Of a stretch of 64,000 bases of DNA, positions 10,869 to 21,856 are shown in pieces. The translations under genes and the position numbers were made by a program. Where the stretch lies: assembly GCA_033816765.1 (NCBI GenBank), contig CM066287.1, positions 6,076,001-6,140,000 on the forward strand. Reading direction: 5' to 3'. Origin of the DNA: Nothopassalora personata. Taxonomy: Eukaryota; Ascomycota; Dothideomycetes; Mycosphaerellales; Mycosphaerellaceae. The notes below the pieces were generated by a model that saw nothing but the letters and a program-made list of their open reading frames with translations, was not told the origin of the DNA and did not search any database. Every line of letters starts with the position of its first letter. The first letter of the stretch is position 1.

Positions 10869-12085
10869 ACTGGCGATGGTGTGGTGGTAGTCATGGATTA
10901 GGTTGACTTGTGGAAGTGAAGACCGCCACTCGACAAGTTGACGACCTGATCCTTTCCGCCACTGCTCCACCATTTGCTCCCTCCCGTTCGTGCACCACAA
11001 CTTGCATACCCCATCAGCAACTCTTCCCTCGCCAACAAATCACTCACGATTAAGAATCCGGGAGAGCCTAAGTGAGGTTCTTGTGGGCCAGGTGAACGAA
11101 TCCAAAAGCGCGGCGAGCACAGTTTCTTGACCCAATGCGGGTCTAACGGCGAGCACTCTGTGGTGATGAGATATTGTCGGGTATCTTTTCCGGTGATTCA
11201 GAATGTGCATCCTGCATATCTCAATTTGGAAGGACACGCAATGAATGGTGGTTCGTTCGTTGCGTTGTCTGTTCGCTTGTTCTGGCGTACATGCACGAGT
11301 AGCACATGCGATGCCAAGATTTGTGGTATCGTAACGCTCCCGTTGCAATGGGATTGAGCCGACTCAGGTTAAGTAACTTTCGTGCCTGTTTTCTGAATGC
11401 AGACGATATGGATTGGTGGACTGTATGTGTGCTCGTGTGGTAGCTATGCGCTCGGGAACGAACCCTGGGTGGCGGCCATCCAAGCATTTGTGCTGAAATT
11501 GGGCCTTCGAGGCTGGAACAACCCATTTTTGCGAGCTGAATTCCATACTCTCAGCCGAGTCGAGCGGGACTGATTTCTCAGTCACGCCGACTTTCTGATG
11601 ATCCCTACATTCAGCATTGGCTTAACGGCAAGGTGTGCACTGTCAGGCACTCAGCTACTCACACCTTGAAGAATTCCAGCATCGCAGGCAATGGTATGCC
11701 TCCGTATGAATGCTTAATGTCCGGCCGGGCTGGATGTGCGGATTGTTTCACCTTGCGAAGGTTTAGCGCGATTGTGCAGGTACAGTCGTGAGTGACAGTG
11801 TATGGGGATGGACCAAATCCCATTTGGCAGTGGCTTTTACCGTGCCGACTGGATGCGGTAGCGTCTGCCAGAGAGAAAAATGATCGAATGGTCTCGAGAA
11901 GTGATCATGGAAGACTCAGCGGCTTAGCCACGGACGGGTATCCACTATCTTGCATCTTCAGGATCTGCTGAGCTATTAACTCCTTCCGCCGTGCTGTGCG
12001 CTTTCCCTGCCGTCTTCCCATATTCGTCCTTGATATCTGTACACATTCGCTCATTCGGAATCATGACACTACTCTCTCAAACCTC
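10869..12085. other. Gene-free interval, 1.2 kb
   Basis: No reading frame with recognisable protein features. A CT-rich tract around 12125-12220 belongs to the coding strand complement of MRP49, not to a promoter here. Confidence 0.45.
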
Positions 12086-12699
12086 TCATACGCTGCCTGC
12101 GCGCGCCACTTCACCCCTAGCCTGCTCCAGTAACTCCCTCTCCCTCCTCACTCTCGCCCTGACTTCTGAACTCAGCTTGCTATCCCTCTCGCTCCTCCTT
12201 CTTTTCTCCTCCAGCTTCGCCAGCTCTTCCTGCTCCTCTGCGGTAAGTTCCACCGGCTGTGCTTTCGTTAGTCGTACCAGTGCATCCAGAATTTGCGAAT
12301 TTGTGTAGTTCTTCATGTTGATCGTTTCTATCCGCTCGTTTGCTGAGGGTTGTGACGATAAGGTGGGAGCGGCATCTGCTTCGCCAAAGTGGACGGACAT
12401 TACTGCTGGGTCTGCTTGGGCAATGTTGCGATCTACGGTCATGGGGACCCCTGGGTTGTGGTATTTCAGGCGGACGAGTTCCTGGCGCCAGAACTTTCTG
12501 CAGCATACTATGAGACCTTGTGATTCGCAATACGTTTCCATTTTCCATACCTAGGTCCCATGTGTCCGTCATTGAAGTGAGGCGCAAAGCGCATGTGTAT
12601 CCGCTTGACTTCCTTGGGCAGCACGAGGGCACCAGATCCGAGTCGGATCTGGAGCAATTTCCTTTGGAGCTTCCGCATACGTTGCGATATGGAGACCAT
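12086..12699 (-). CDS. MRP49: Mitochondrial ribosomal large-subunit protein Mrp49 (mL61)
   Basis: Two exons (12551-12699, 12086-12497), 186 aa, with a 53-nt intron (GTATGG to CTGCAG) that splits an Arg codon and joins HMGPR to KFWRQELVRLKYHNP. The N-terminal half is the L51/S25/CI-B8 thioredoxin-like domain: IRLGSGALVLPKEVKRI followed by MTVDRNIAQADPAVMSVHFG. The C-terminal third is charged and helical (EEQEELAKLEEKRRR), an extension common in filamentous fungi compared with the 137-aa yeast protein. It should act in the mitoribosome large subunit. The start at 12699 (ATG GTC TCC) is chosen because the family begins with a short basic helix. It is transcribed away from MRPL24, 179 bp distant. 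Confidence 0.88.
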
Positions 12700-12878
12700 C
12701 GTGAAGATGTGTGATCTCCTCGGACGATTTGTATGTAGAATGGTTAGCAAGCCATCTGGTCAATGTCTCGAGGTTCAGGTCTCGTCTTGGCGGCATTGCG
12801 GCCGTGTCCTCCTTTGAGAAGGAGCTTCATTCGGACAGCAACAGCATCACCACAAGCTCTGCACAGAAACACCTCACA
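12700..12878. promoter_or_regulatory. Shared bidirectional promoter, MRP49 / MRPL24
   Basis: Only 179 bp separates the start codons of two divergent genes, both for proteins of the mitochondrial large ribosomal subunit. The spacing implies shared control. I could not assign a specific factor site. Confidence 0.6.
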
Positions 12879-13928
12879 ATGGCAGCGCTTTTCCGCCGCT
12901 CATCACGGCAGATCTGCCAATGTCAGCGAACATTCTCCACATCGACACCACTCGCGGTCAGTCTACAGTGGGACAAGAACGACCCGGAAGCATTGAAGGA
13001 TGTCCTTCCTCCCTACCCCTACGGCGAGTCACGATGGTACAAGCAGTCGAATCGAGGTCTATATGGTGGCCAACGCATGCAGACCGGCAACAACGTCAGT
13101 GACAAACATGAAGTCAAGACGCGACGACAATGGCACCCCAACATCTTCACCCGGAAACTCTTCAGCAAAGCACTGAACCGCACCGTGCAAGTTCGGGTGA
13201 GCGCAAGAGTGCTGAGGACGATTGATAAGCTGGGTGGACTGGATGAGTACCTGCTGGGCGAGAAGGAAGCGCGGATCAAAGAGCTTGGCGTGTCTGGCTG
13301 GTGGTTACGGTGGGCCATCATGCAAACACCGAGTATCAAGAAGAGGTTCGCGGAGGAGAGAGTACGATTGGGCCTGCCAGAGCAGCGAGAGGAGCTTGAG
13401 GCCGTCACAGAGGCCATTGAGAACACCACACCCGATGAGGAAGCAGAGTTCTTGGAGGAGACAGAGTCCGTCGTCATGGACGATGCTTTCCGTGTTGATC
13501 AAGACGTGGCCACCCCAATCATCAAGTTCAGGGTGGGTCCAGGCCAACACGTTATGCTCACAGCCGATGGCTGGAGGAGGACAAGACCCGACCCTTCGTA
13601 CTTCATCAATAAGAGGAAGGAGAAGATCGCCGCGACTGCTTTCCCAGACTACGTCGAGAAGCGGTTGGAAGCCTTCGAGGCCGAGCTTCGAAAGAGGCGA
13701 GAAGGTCCACCACCTCCAGGGTCACCTGAAGGGGTATATCTCAGCGATGAGGAGGCCAAGATGCTGATCAAGTCCACGCGGAGGCAGCTGAGGGCAGAGC
13801 TGAAGGAGAAGGTGGACACTATGTACGAGGAGAAGATGGCAGCGAAGGAGAGGGGCAAAGCGGAGAGGAGGGCTGCGAAGCTGCAGAAGGACACTGCTTC
13901 GGACGTGCCAGAGATGCTGGAAGCTTAA
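12879..13928 (+). CDS. MRPL24: Mitochondrial ribosomal protein bL28m (Mrpl24)
   Basis: Single exon, 349 aa, start ATG at 12879. The N-terminus (MAALFRRSSRQ, rich in Arg/Ser/Thr, followed by FSTSTP) is a typical mitochondrial presequence. The bL28 domain follows: YGESRWYKQSNRGLYGG, GNNVSDKHEVKTRRQWHPNI, then KALNRTVQVRVSARVLRTID and LGGLDEYLL. The C-terminal half is a long charged, partly coiled-coil extension (RREG, EEKMAAKERGKAERR), usual for Pezizomycotina members of the family. The protein belongs to the mitochondrial large subunit. The frame stays open upstream to 12711, but no family similarity is seen before the ATG chosen. Confidence 0.9.
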   Translation: MAALFRRSSRQICQCQRTFSTSTPLAVSLQWDKNDPEALKDVLPPYPYGESRWYKQSNRGLYGGQRMQTGNNVSDKHEVKTRRQWHPNIFTRKLFSKALNRTVQVRVSARVLRTIDKLGGLDEYLLGEKEARIKELGVSGWWLRWAIMQTPSIKKRFAEERVRLGLPEQREELEAVTEAIENTTPDEEAEFLEETESVVMDDAFRVDQDVATPIIKFRVGPGQHVMLTADGWRRTRPDPSYFINKRKEKIAATAFPDYVEKRLEAFEAELRKRREGPPPPGSPEGVYLSDEEAKMLIKSTRRQLRAELKEKVDTMYEEKMAAKERGKAERRAAKLQKDTASDVPEMLEA

Positions 13929-14496
13929 ATGCCGACGTCGTGTACTGTACTTGCAATGCTGTCCGCCACGGAAGCAGCAAGATAGTGAGCAAGCGCAAAT
14001 CACAGGCATTGAAGGCACCAAGCGCTTCATCTTACCACCATCTGCCTCCAAGCCGCAACTCGTCAATTTACAGGCTCAAGCTAATGCCCGCCAGACCGAA
14101 GTGGACGCTGCCTTCGTGATGGTCACTCGCGATGAACTGCGTTGAGCAAATTCGTACAGACCTTTTCGATGGCATAGCGACTCCTTTGCAAGCGACTTCT
14201 TTTTCAAGATCAAATCGGAGCGCCCAGTCTCTCGCACATTGCCACCCTTCTCGCCATGCAGTCTCCAGGCACGTACAAAGTTAGGGACCGTCACAATTTC
14301 GAAGCAGCAAAGCGCTTCGCAGTCACTGCGACTCCCTCCAACGATCGGTACTCGATTTGGACCCAGACGCCTGCGCGGTAGGTGCTGGACGCTCCATCAA
14401 GTGTTCTGCAAGACAAGACGCAAGTATACGCCTACAGAACAGTCCCCCATCTCTACCCGCTCTGTAGCATCTCCCTCATCCGAGCAAACACCATCC
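13929..14496. other. Convergent intergenic region
   Basis: Between the stop of MRPL24 and the stop of a hypothetical minus-strand gene. No supported gene inside. Confidence 0.45.
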
Positions 14497-14970
14497 TTAA
14501 GCTTCATCCTGCTTCTGATACGCGGTCCCATGATCCCCAGCCCTATGCCCACAGTCCATGCACAGCTTGCCCTTCTTCGCATCTTGCTTATCCTTATCAA
14601 TCGTCTCCTTCCTGCCATTGTACAGGTATTCCTTCGTGCTATCGGGGTTCCTTGTCATCTTTAGCTCCCCGCTTGCTTGGTATCGTGATGAGGTGTCTTG
14701 AACAATGTTAGTGCGGGGGTACATTATCCCTTCTTTGGCGCCTCGCCAGTAGCAGTTGATGCCATGCTGCTGGGTTGGCTGTGCAGCGTGGTGACCGTAT
14801 TGATGATTTAGCGAATCGATGCTCGACTGCGTGTTGAATAGAGTTGGTACGATGCTTCGGTCTGTCTTGGCTATCGCTAACACGACTCTTAATGTCGCGT
14901 TTTCATGCTCTCTACGTTTCATTGCGTTGTAAATGTCGGCGTGGGTGGAGTGGAGTCGCTCGTGTTCAAT
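14497..14970 (-). CDS. Hypothetical protein, C-terminal exon
   Basis: A minus-strand frame from 14970 to a stop at 14497 reads 157 residues of protein-like composition: IEHERLHSTHADIYNAM near the start, a polar middle, and a lysine-rich C-terminus with CMDCGHRAGDHG, possibly a small metal-binding knuckle. A good acceptor (TTTACAG) lies immediately upstream at 14971, so this looks like the last exon of a gene whose 5' exons I could not resolve between 14971 and about 15200. An internal ATG at 14922 would give a free-standing 141-aa protein. No family is recognised. Confidence 0.35.
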   Translation of the reverse strand: MEHERLHSTHADIYNAMKRREHENATLRVVLAIAKTDRSIVPTLFNTQSSIDSLNHQYGHHAAQPTQQHGINCYWRGAKEGIMYPRTNIVQDTSSRYQASGELKMTRNPDSTKEYLYNGRKETIDKDKQDAKKGKLCMDCGHRAGDHGTAYQKQDEA

Positions 14971-15351
14971 CTGTAAATTGTGATTTGCAAATTACAGCCG
15001 CTCCTTCTGGACGACTGCCGGGTGTGCACAAGGGAGATGCAGTTCCAGGACGTGTCTGCTCGGATGAACGCTTTACGTAGTCTTATCTCAAGGATTTGCT
15101 TGCTTGTAGAACGCCCGGGCACGGTTGAGAGAGCTTGGTGCAGCACATGCAAGCAGCATTCACCATCATTTTCTGGTGAATGACTGATAGGAACGGTTGG
15201 TAATCCTTGGAAATAGCCTTAGCTACCAGCGTTGCACATTGTAGCTTTTCAGGATTACAGCCTCTGCAGCTCGACCCATACAGCCATGGCGGCTGTTCTC
15301 ATTGTTCTCGTCGTCTTAAGTCCATTGCATTCGATGACCGTATCTGGAATA

Positions 15352-15885
15352 CTACTGGGCACGAGACATAGCTGCTGTGTCCTGATATCGTTATCAGCGT
15401 CGTTTCCTTCTGCAATATTGTATCTCGACTCACGAGGTACACTTGATAAAAGTCCATCTTGAGCTCTCCCTCTGCCTTTGTGAAGTGTGCTCGTGCGGCC
15501 CACTCAACATTCGTTCCTTTGCCATCCTTGAGCTCATAATCGACCGTGCCATATAGCATGATATCATCAGCGCCGGACCCAAACGCATACAACTGCTGCG
15601 GCTTGTGTGATCTTTTGGCAACCTTCTCCCACATGCCATGCCTCATCTTAATGATTGCTGGTGTGCATTAGCATGAGGTCCGACGAGAGAACATGGCATT
15701 CGCGCACCATCTCGTCCTTCCACCCCATTTGAGGCCATAATAAGCTTTCCGTTCTTGGTGAACATATCTGCATACTTCTCATGGCCATCCGGCGTGTCTG
15801 AGATGTCGTAAAAGCGTTCAAAGAATGCTTTTATTTCCGGTTTCACTTGGCCTCCTGGCGGCACGGCGGCGGAGTATTGGCTCAT
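15352..15885 (-). CDS. NTF2-like / SnoaL-like domain protein
   Basis: Three exons (15708-15885, 15434-15657, 15352-15381), 143 aa, with introns of 50 and 52 nt; the second contains a GCTGATAACG branch site. The small alpha+beta protein reads FFERFYDISDTPDGHEKYAD, then ASNGVEGRD, HGMWEKVAKRSHKP, DIMLYGTVDYELKDG and ends FYQVYLDTAAMSRAQ. This helix-then-sheet pattern is that of single-domain NTF2-like proteins common in ascomycetes. Some relatives are small-molecule cyclases or dehydratases, many have no known role. No catalytic residues can be assigned with confidence. There is no signal peptide. The last exon encodes only nine residues and a stop. Confidence 0.78.
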
Positions 15886-17284
15886 GTTCAAAGATTCAGC
15901 ATTGATTTCAACGGATCAATGATTGCGTTTGAGCAACAGAGATGTTGTCGAAGCTGCTGTCAACAGAGTGGAGTGAGGTCATCTCGGTTGTCATCCGATA
16001 AGATAGCAGCTCCGGGCCGTGCACTTTCCACATATTCTCTCCTTGAGCTTCACCGTTGTGACTTTCACAGACAAGCAAGTCTTTCTGGCCTTTACCTGGC
16101 CACAGGCGGCACTCTGAAAAAGACGGCGGAGCTCGGCTTCTATACGAGAAGCTGCCATACCTCGAGCCCAGCGATGTGCCATCAAGTGGAGCTCCTGGTC
16201 AGCAGAGCTTCGTTAAGAAGAGAAGTTGCGCCGATGGACGGCTTCCAACAACAAATCGCCAGGACTCCGCCCCTGAGGATAATGTGGTGACTTTGAAAGG
16301 CGACTTGGTGACCTCGGCTCCTCCCAAGATTCTTCAGCGTTACGAACTACATGTATGTTACACATTCACTGAATCGTCCTGACTCGAGCCTAACGTGTCA
16401 GGGCAAGCTCTATGGGAGGTACTACCTGCATTGCCGCATCTGCACATCTCTGACGGCCTCAGCTGTTCCGTAGGCTCGGATGCGCTTTTCCCTGGATGTA
16501 CAACGGTACCTGCTGTCTTACGTCGTAAGCACCAGATATGCCTATTCCCCTTTGCAGCCGCATCAAATTCTTTAGAAGAGCACATCTCGACGCAGGACTC
16601 TACGGTATGTCTTATTTCAACTCAGCTTTGATGATTGTCTTGCTCAGCCGACTTTGGGCAGAGCGCCCCACTGCTTGATGGGCATAGTACGTGCTTATCT
16701 CCGACGATCTACGCAGGGGTGCAATGCACGCAGCTCAGAGGTGATGTTGCGTCCTACGTGCTATCAGCGGGGTCACTGGATGCGGATGAATGGTGCAATG
16801 GCAATGGACGTGAAGCAAAGGTGAGCATCTACCGCGGGTATCATGAGCTGTGGTTGCATGTGTCGATCGGCATGACAATGCTCCTAACCAGAGTAGATGC
16901 TCTAGACACCTATAGGCAGTAGCTACTAGCATGGAGAGCTTTCAGTACAGCTTGTCATAGCGGAGACCAAGATCTGAAAGGGCTTGGTTTTACCTATGAA
17001 GCGCAACGGCGTACGCAACGCGAATGAGAATCTAGCGTTCGAAGCCACGTTGGAACAAATGTCCACGCGACCTGCATATGGTTGCAAGGTTCTCCGCGTG
17101 CTTGTGCGGGAATAGCATTAGGAGGTAGATCCGGGATATCTTTTGTGGGCTGGCGGAAGTCGGGATGGCATGATATCTGGCTTGCAGTTCGCCCTCTTGT
17201 TGACTTTTGCATTGATGCATTGAGTCTCGCTGTACCCGCGGATTCATCTCTCCCTCTCGATAACGAAGACTTTCAATCTATATA
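15886..17284. other. Gene-free interval, 1.4 kb
   Basis: Upstream region of both the NTF2-like gene and the MFS gene. Reading frames are short and featureless. The 20 bases before the MFS ATG are AT-rich (ATCTATATA). Confidence 0.45.
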
Positions 17285-19440
17285 ATGGCGGAGAAGTCAA
17301 CAGCGGACCACAATGGCAATTCGGGTAAGCCATAGGACGCATTGAAGAGCTGAGATTGAGCACTGATGCCTTTGACCAGACCAGTCGCCAGACAGCGAGA
17401 AGCCTGAGATGAGCCATATCGAGGAGATTCACACCAACGAGCGTGTCCCTGGTCATACGAACTACTACGAGAAGAATGGCCTGCGTACATATGGTGACGA
17501 GGCGGACCATGACCACCCGAAACCAATGTCCTTCGCTAGGATGATGTCGCTGGTGGCGATGGCCTTCCGTAAGTGATGCTGGTGATGTTGAGGCGGTGCT
17601 GACATTGTTCGACCAGTATGGACTGGGAGTCAGATCCCAGTCTACCTGTTCGGTGCCGTGCCGCCATATATCTACGGCGATATAGGTGGTACCGATCGCT
17701 GGGTCTGGTTGGTTCTTGCAAATCTGCTCTCACTTGCAGCAGTCTGCCCGTTCGTGGGAAGTATTAGCGATCTGATCGGAAGACGATATGTCGCTCTGAT
17801 CGGTGCGAGTCTCCTCGTGCTTGGCATGATCATATGCTCAACTGTTCATCACATGAAGTGAGTCCTAATCACTACCTGCAGTCACCCAAGCTAACCTGAT
17901 CATGCAGCTACTTCATCTGCGGCATGGTATTCGCTGGCGCCGGAGCTGGTATCAACGAGCTGACAGCTTTGGCCGCAACATCAGAACTCGCGCCCACAGC
18001 TAAGCGAGGCAAGTACGTGGCAGTACTCATCTTCACCATCTTGCCGTTCTTGCCATCGGTACTGTACGGCCAGCTGATCGCATACTACGCTTCCTGGAGA
18101 TGGATTGGCCTGATATGTGGACTGTGGGCCTTCCTTGGACTGGTCATGATTGCCGTCTTCTACTTCCCGCCTCCCAGGGTCAACAGCGAAGGCATGTCTA
18201 CAAAGCAGATCCTCGCTGAGATTGATTATGTCGGTGGTTTTCTGAGTGTCGCCGGCATGATTTTGTTCCTCGCGGGTATGCAGTGGGGTAAGTGCATGTC
18301 TTCAATCGTGGCCAGGTGCTGTGCTTACGTGGTGACTGCCAGGTGGATACCAGTATTCCTGGGGTAGCGCTCACGTCCTGGTCCCGCTCATCCTCGGAGC
18401 GGTCATGATAGCGGTGTTCATACTCTGGGAAACCTACGGTGCGCCTCATCCCATGTTTCCAAGGAGATTGCGACAGGATCCCAGGATCTTGAGCCTGACG
18501 CTGGTCATCACTTTCATCAGCGGAGCAAATTTCTTCTCCATTCTCATGTTCTGGCCGACGCAGGCGTTCAACGTATACGGACATGACCCTGTCGGTGTTG
18601 GCATTCGCGGTCTGCCAGTAAGTTTCGGGATCTTGGGCGGTGCAGTCGTGGTGCTCTGGCTTCTGTCGGTATTTCGCGGGCACAACAGAGAACTGATGAT
18701 CGTCTCGTCGGTTCTGATGACTGCGGGATGTGGTTCGCTTGCAGTAGCGAACGTAGACAATCTGCACGTGCTCTGGGGGCTGTTGGTACTGGCCGGTCTA
18801 GGGATCGGTGGCATCGTCGTGCCAGCCTCAATCATCAGTGATTATCGACCATGCTTCTTAATCAAGGTCCGCGTCGCTGATTACCGTCACAGCTACTATC
18901 ATCTGCCCGGATGATCTGATCGCTACCGTTGCGGCCCTGACACTGGCGATCCGCGTCATCGGTGGTTGTGTCGGTTATTCCGTCTACTATAACGTGTTTG
19001 TTAGCAAGTTTGTGCCGAAAGCCACAGCACATGTTAGCGGCGCAATGATTGAGTTCGGCATTGCGAATGAGACAATCATTGGCGAAGCAATCGAGCTGAC
19101 TGCAGCCTCGCTGGTCGATCGCATAGCAGAGCTGCCCGGCGTAGCTGGCGTGCCCGGTGCCCATGAAGCCATTGGTCAGTCGAAGCGGCTGTGTGACTGA
19201 TTGCTTACCGATATTAACACTTCCCACAGTTCGTGCTGGCCAAGTGGCATATGCCGAGGCGTACGTCTACGTTTACTACGTTAGTATCGCATTCGGCGCC
19301 ATTTCGATCATGGCTGCTTGCTTCCTTGGTGACATCTCGAAGTACATGGTATGTTATCCCGTATCCCCTTGAGACGTTCTGGGACAGACGGGTTCTGATC
19401 GTCGTTTCAATAGGATGATCACGTAGCCGTGGTGATGTGA
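17285..19440 (+). CDS. MFS transporter, TRI12 / siderophore-toxin efflux family
   Basis: Eight exons (17285-17324, 17380-17568, 17617-17857, 17908-18287, 18343-18837, 18893-19174, 19230-19348, 19414-19440), 590 aa; introns are 48-65 nt and all phases match. A hydrophilic cytosolic N-terminus of about 75 residues precedes roughly fourteen membrane segments. The motif GSISDLIGRRYVALIG between TM2 and TM3 is the MFS motif A. Further family marks are AGAGAGINELTALAATSELAP, WGGGYQYSWGS and a C-terminal YMDDHV. The TRI12 family includes the Fusarium trichothecene pump and fungal siderophore transporters, so the substrate could be a secondary metabolite or an iron chelate. No biosynthetic gene is adjacent, so the substrate is unassigned. 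The donor of intron 5 (GTGATT) is weak, and the last two exons are short. Confidence 0.87.
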
Positions 19441-20070
19441 TGCATGGCTACGGAGAAGTCGTGCACGGCACACTTGGTGTTCCAAAGTGTGCATCTGACC
19501 TGATTGTATTTAGTACGAGCTACGTGTATTGACTTCCCTCCGCCTGGGCTGCCAAAGTACTGGTGATAAGTCAGCCATGCAACGCAGTACTTCGTTTCCC
19601 GCAGACCTTGAGCGATCATCTATCATCTGTCGTTGCATTGTGTGCCCATTCAATTCGTGGTCCTTCAGGTTGGGTCGATCGCTGGCGTACCGTGAACAGA
19701 GGTCGCTGCAGGGCGTCCCGTAGATCTTAAGAGTGTGCTGAAGTTCTGAAGCAGGACAGTGGCTGAGATGCTACACCGCTCGAGACATACAGAGGTGCCA
19801 ACGCAACCGATTGGCGATCATCCAATGATCTGTTGCCTCGTCTTTACGCGAGGCGAGCCAGCTCTCTTTTGCCGTCAACCTTCCGGGAACCTCAACCAAA
19901 CAGAGTGACGGGAAACGGACACGCTCTTTAGCTGCGATTGCACGACATGCGTCGCAAGCCCTGTAGCGTGGTGGGTGTGCTGAGCAGTGAGACGCGACTG
20001 GCCGGTCGGTCGGTCGCGATGTCAGGAATGACTGCCACGCCCCAAGTGGGAAGCTGACTGGTATGACCTC
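19441..20070. other. Convergent intergenic region
   Basis: Between the MFS gene and the DRG1 gene stops. A GGTCGGTCGGTCG short tandem run lies near 20002-20015. No gene is supported. Confidence 0.45.
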
Positions 20071-21177
20071 TCACTTCTTGATGATGGTCAAGATATCCTC
20101 GTCCGCAAGTTCGTGCGAGAGTCCCACACGCTGGGGTTGGTGCTTGACACTTCGGCCATACACAATAGCAATCTTGAACTGATCGACAATCGTCTTGTGA
20201 ATGGCGTTACAAAAGTCCTCGACAGTGCAGGCGGTGCTTCTCAACACTACTGGCGCAGAGTAGTCTGGGAGCTTTCCTTTTGGCTTTGTGTAGACGCGGC
20301 GCAGGTTGAGCTTCTCCCACATCTGCTCCATCAACTCGTCAATGTTCCAGCCATGTTCCGAGGAGATGGGACACGCGTTGGGGATTCGGTATAGAAGGTC
20401 GAGCTCCTCGATACTGATCGCATCAATCTTGTTCAATGCGTAGATGACTGGGATGTACGCTCGACTCTTGGCTTCGATAACGTCGATCAAATCGTCGACT
20501 GTGGCGTCGCATCGAATAGCAATGTCGCAGTTGGCCATACGATACTCGTTCATGACTGCTTTCACCTCGTCGTTGTCGATATGCGTGAGAGCAACGGTAG
20601 ACGTGATGGAGATACCGCCTTTGTCCTTCTTCGTGATCTTAATGTTCGGAGGCTGCTTGTTGATTCTGATACCAAATCCCTCCAATTCTGTCTCGATAAT
20701 CCGCTTATCTGTGAGAGGTTTGTTCACATCCAGCACGATGAAGATGAGATGGCACGTCTTGGCCACGGCAATGACCTGCCTACCTCGACCCTTACCGTCC
20801 TTTGCTCCTTGGATAATACCGGGCAGATCCAGCATTTGAATCTTGGCGCCATTGTATATCACTTGTCCAGGTACTGTCGTCAACGTTGTGAACTCGTACG
20901 CCGCCGCTTCTGAGTGCTGCCCCGTGAGCCTTGACATCAATGTCGATTTGCCCACTGACGGAAAGCCTATGAAGCCGACCGAGGCCACACCAGTACGCGC
21001 AACGTCGAAGCCCACCCCGGCACCTCCTCCGCCGCCGCTGGACGGTGTGAGCAACTCTTTCTTCAGCTTGGCTAATTTGGCCTTGAGCTGGCCCAAATGG
21101 AACGAAGTGGCCTTGTTCTTCTGCGTTTTCGCCATCTCCTCCTCGATCGCCTTGATCTTGTCTACCGTGGTCGCCAT
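20071..21177 (-). CDS. RBG1: Developmentally regulated GTP-binding protein 1 (DRG1/Rbg1)
   Basis: Single exon, 368 aa, ATG at 21177. This Obg/HflX-type translational GTPase binds stalled or slowed ribosomes with its partner Tma46/DFRP1. Visible motifs are an N-terminal helical region ([20 protein letters not shown]), G1 GFPSVGKST, the conserved TTLTTVPG switch, G3 [20 protein letters not shown]4 NKID, and a C-terminal TGS domain with the invariant [16 protein letters not shown] and the end [14 protein letters not shown]. The only departure is a short Gly/Ser linker (SSGGGGGAG) before the G domain. Length and order match the family throughout. Confidence 0.96.
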   Translation of the reverse strand: MATTVDKIKAIEEEMAKTQKNKATSFHLGQLKAKLAKLKKELLTPSSGGGGGAGVGFDVARTGVASVGFIGFPSVGKSTLMSRLTGQHSEAAAYEFTTLTTVPGQVIYNGAKIQMLDLPGIIQGAKDGKGRGRQVIAVAKTCHLIFIVLDVNKPLTDKRIIETELEGFGIRINKQPPNIKITKKDKGGISITSTVALTHIDNDEVKAVMNEYRMANCDIAIRCDATVDDLIDVIEAKSRAYIPVIYALNKIDAISIEELDLLYRIPNACPISSEHGWNIDELMEQMWEKLNLRRVYTKPKGKLPDYSAPVVLRSTACTVEDFCNAIHKTIVDQFKIAIVYGRSVKHQPQRVGLSHELADEDILTIIKK

Positions 21178-21856
21178 GGTGGGCTAAGGGGCGCGTTAAA
21201 TTTGAATCGTTGGACTCTGTGCAACTCCAGAGGGCTCCAGAGTCGAAATCCAGGCCTTGTTCGATGACATGAGGTCAGTAGAGGTTGCGGTGGTTGTCGA
21301 CTCTTAGCGTCGATGGTGTCATTCAAGGCAGGACTCTGGGCATTGTTTGCCTGATACGAGCTGTCCGAGCTTCCAGAATATCTTCCGGTTTGTCGGGTAG
21401 CTTCCCTTCAGATCTCGCTCCCCTCAGAACTTGCTCGCTGCCGCGCCATTTTTGTGCTGCATTCTCGTGGCGGACAGCAGCGGTTCGTCGGAGTCCGTTT
21501 TATCATGCACTCTCGATAGCGGCTGTCCGAGAACGTATCGAATGATCGACCACACACAGGTCCCCGATAACATGCTCACATGCACTAGGCGTGGAAGCTG
21601 CGAGGACCCAGGTAGACCGCTCCTACTTAGTCTCACTTTTTGTTTTACGACTCCGCTGTCCGCGCGTCCATCTTCTCCTTGCTATCTTCACAACACATTT
21701 TTGAAGCAACATCCTTCCACAGCAGCTTTCTCACACAGCGTCATACCATAAAACATTTTCGCAGACTTGTCATTCCTCACCATCACGATCAGTTGTCATA
21801 GCACCAACGAATTACCCATCACTTCGGCCAGAAGCCGCGCTTATTTTCATCATCAA
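21178..21856. other. Divergent intergenic region, RBG1 / cysteine dioxygenase
   Basis: 679 bp between two divergent start codons. The half nearest the dioxygenase gene is CT- and CA-rich. No gene is supported inside. Confidence 0.5.

Noticed and set aside
17325..19413. Four of seven introns in the MFS gene are exactly 55 nt, suggesting introner-like elements
   Set aside because: Compared base by base, these introns share only the splice signals, not their internal sequence, so equal length is coincidence.
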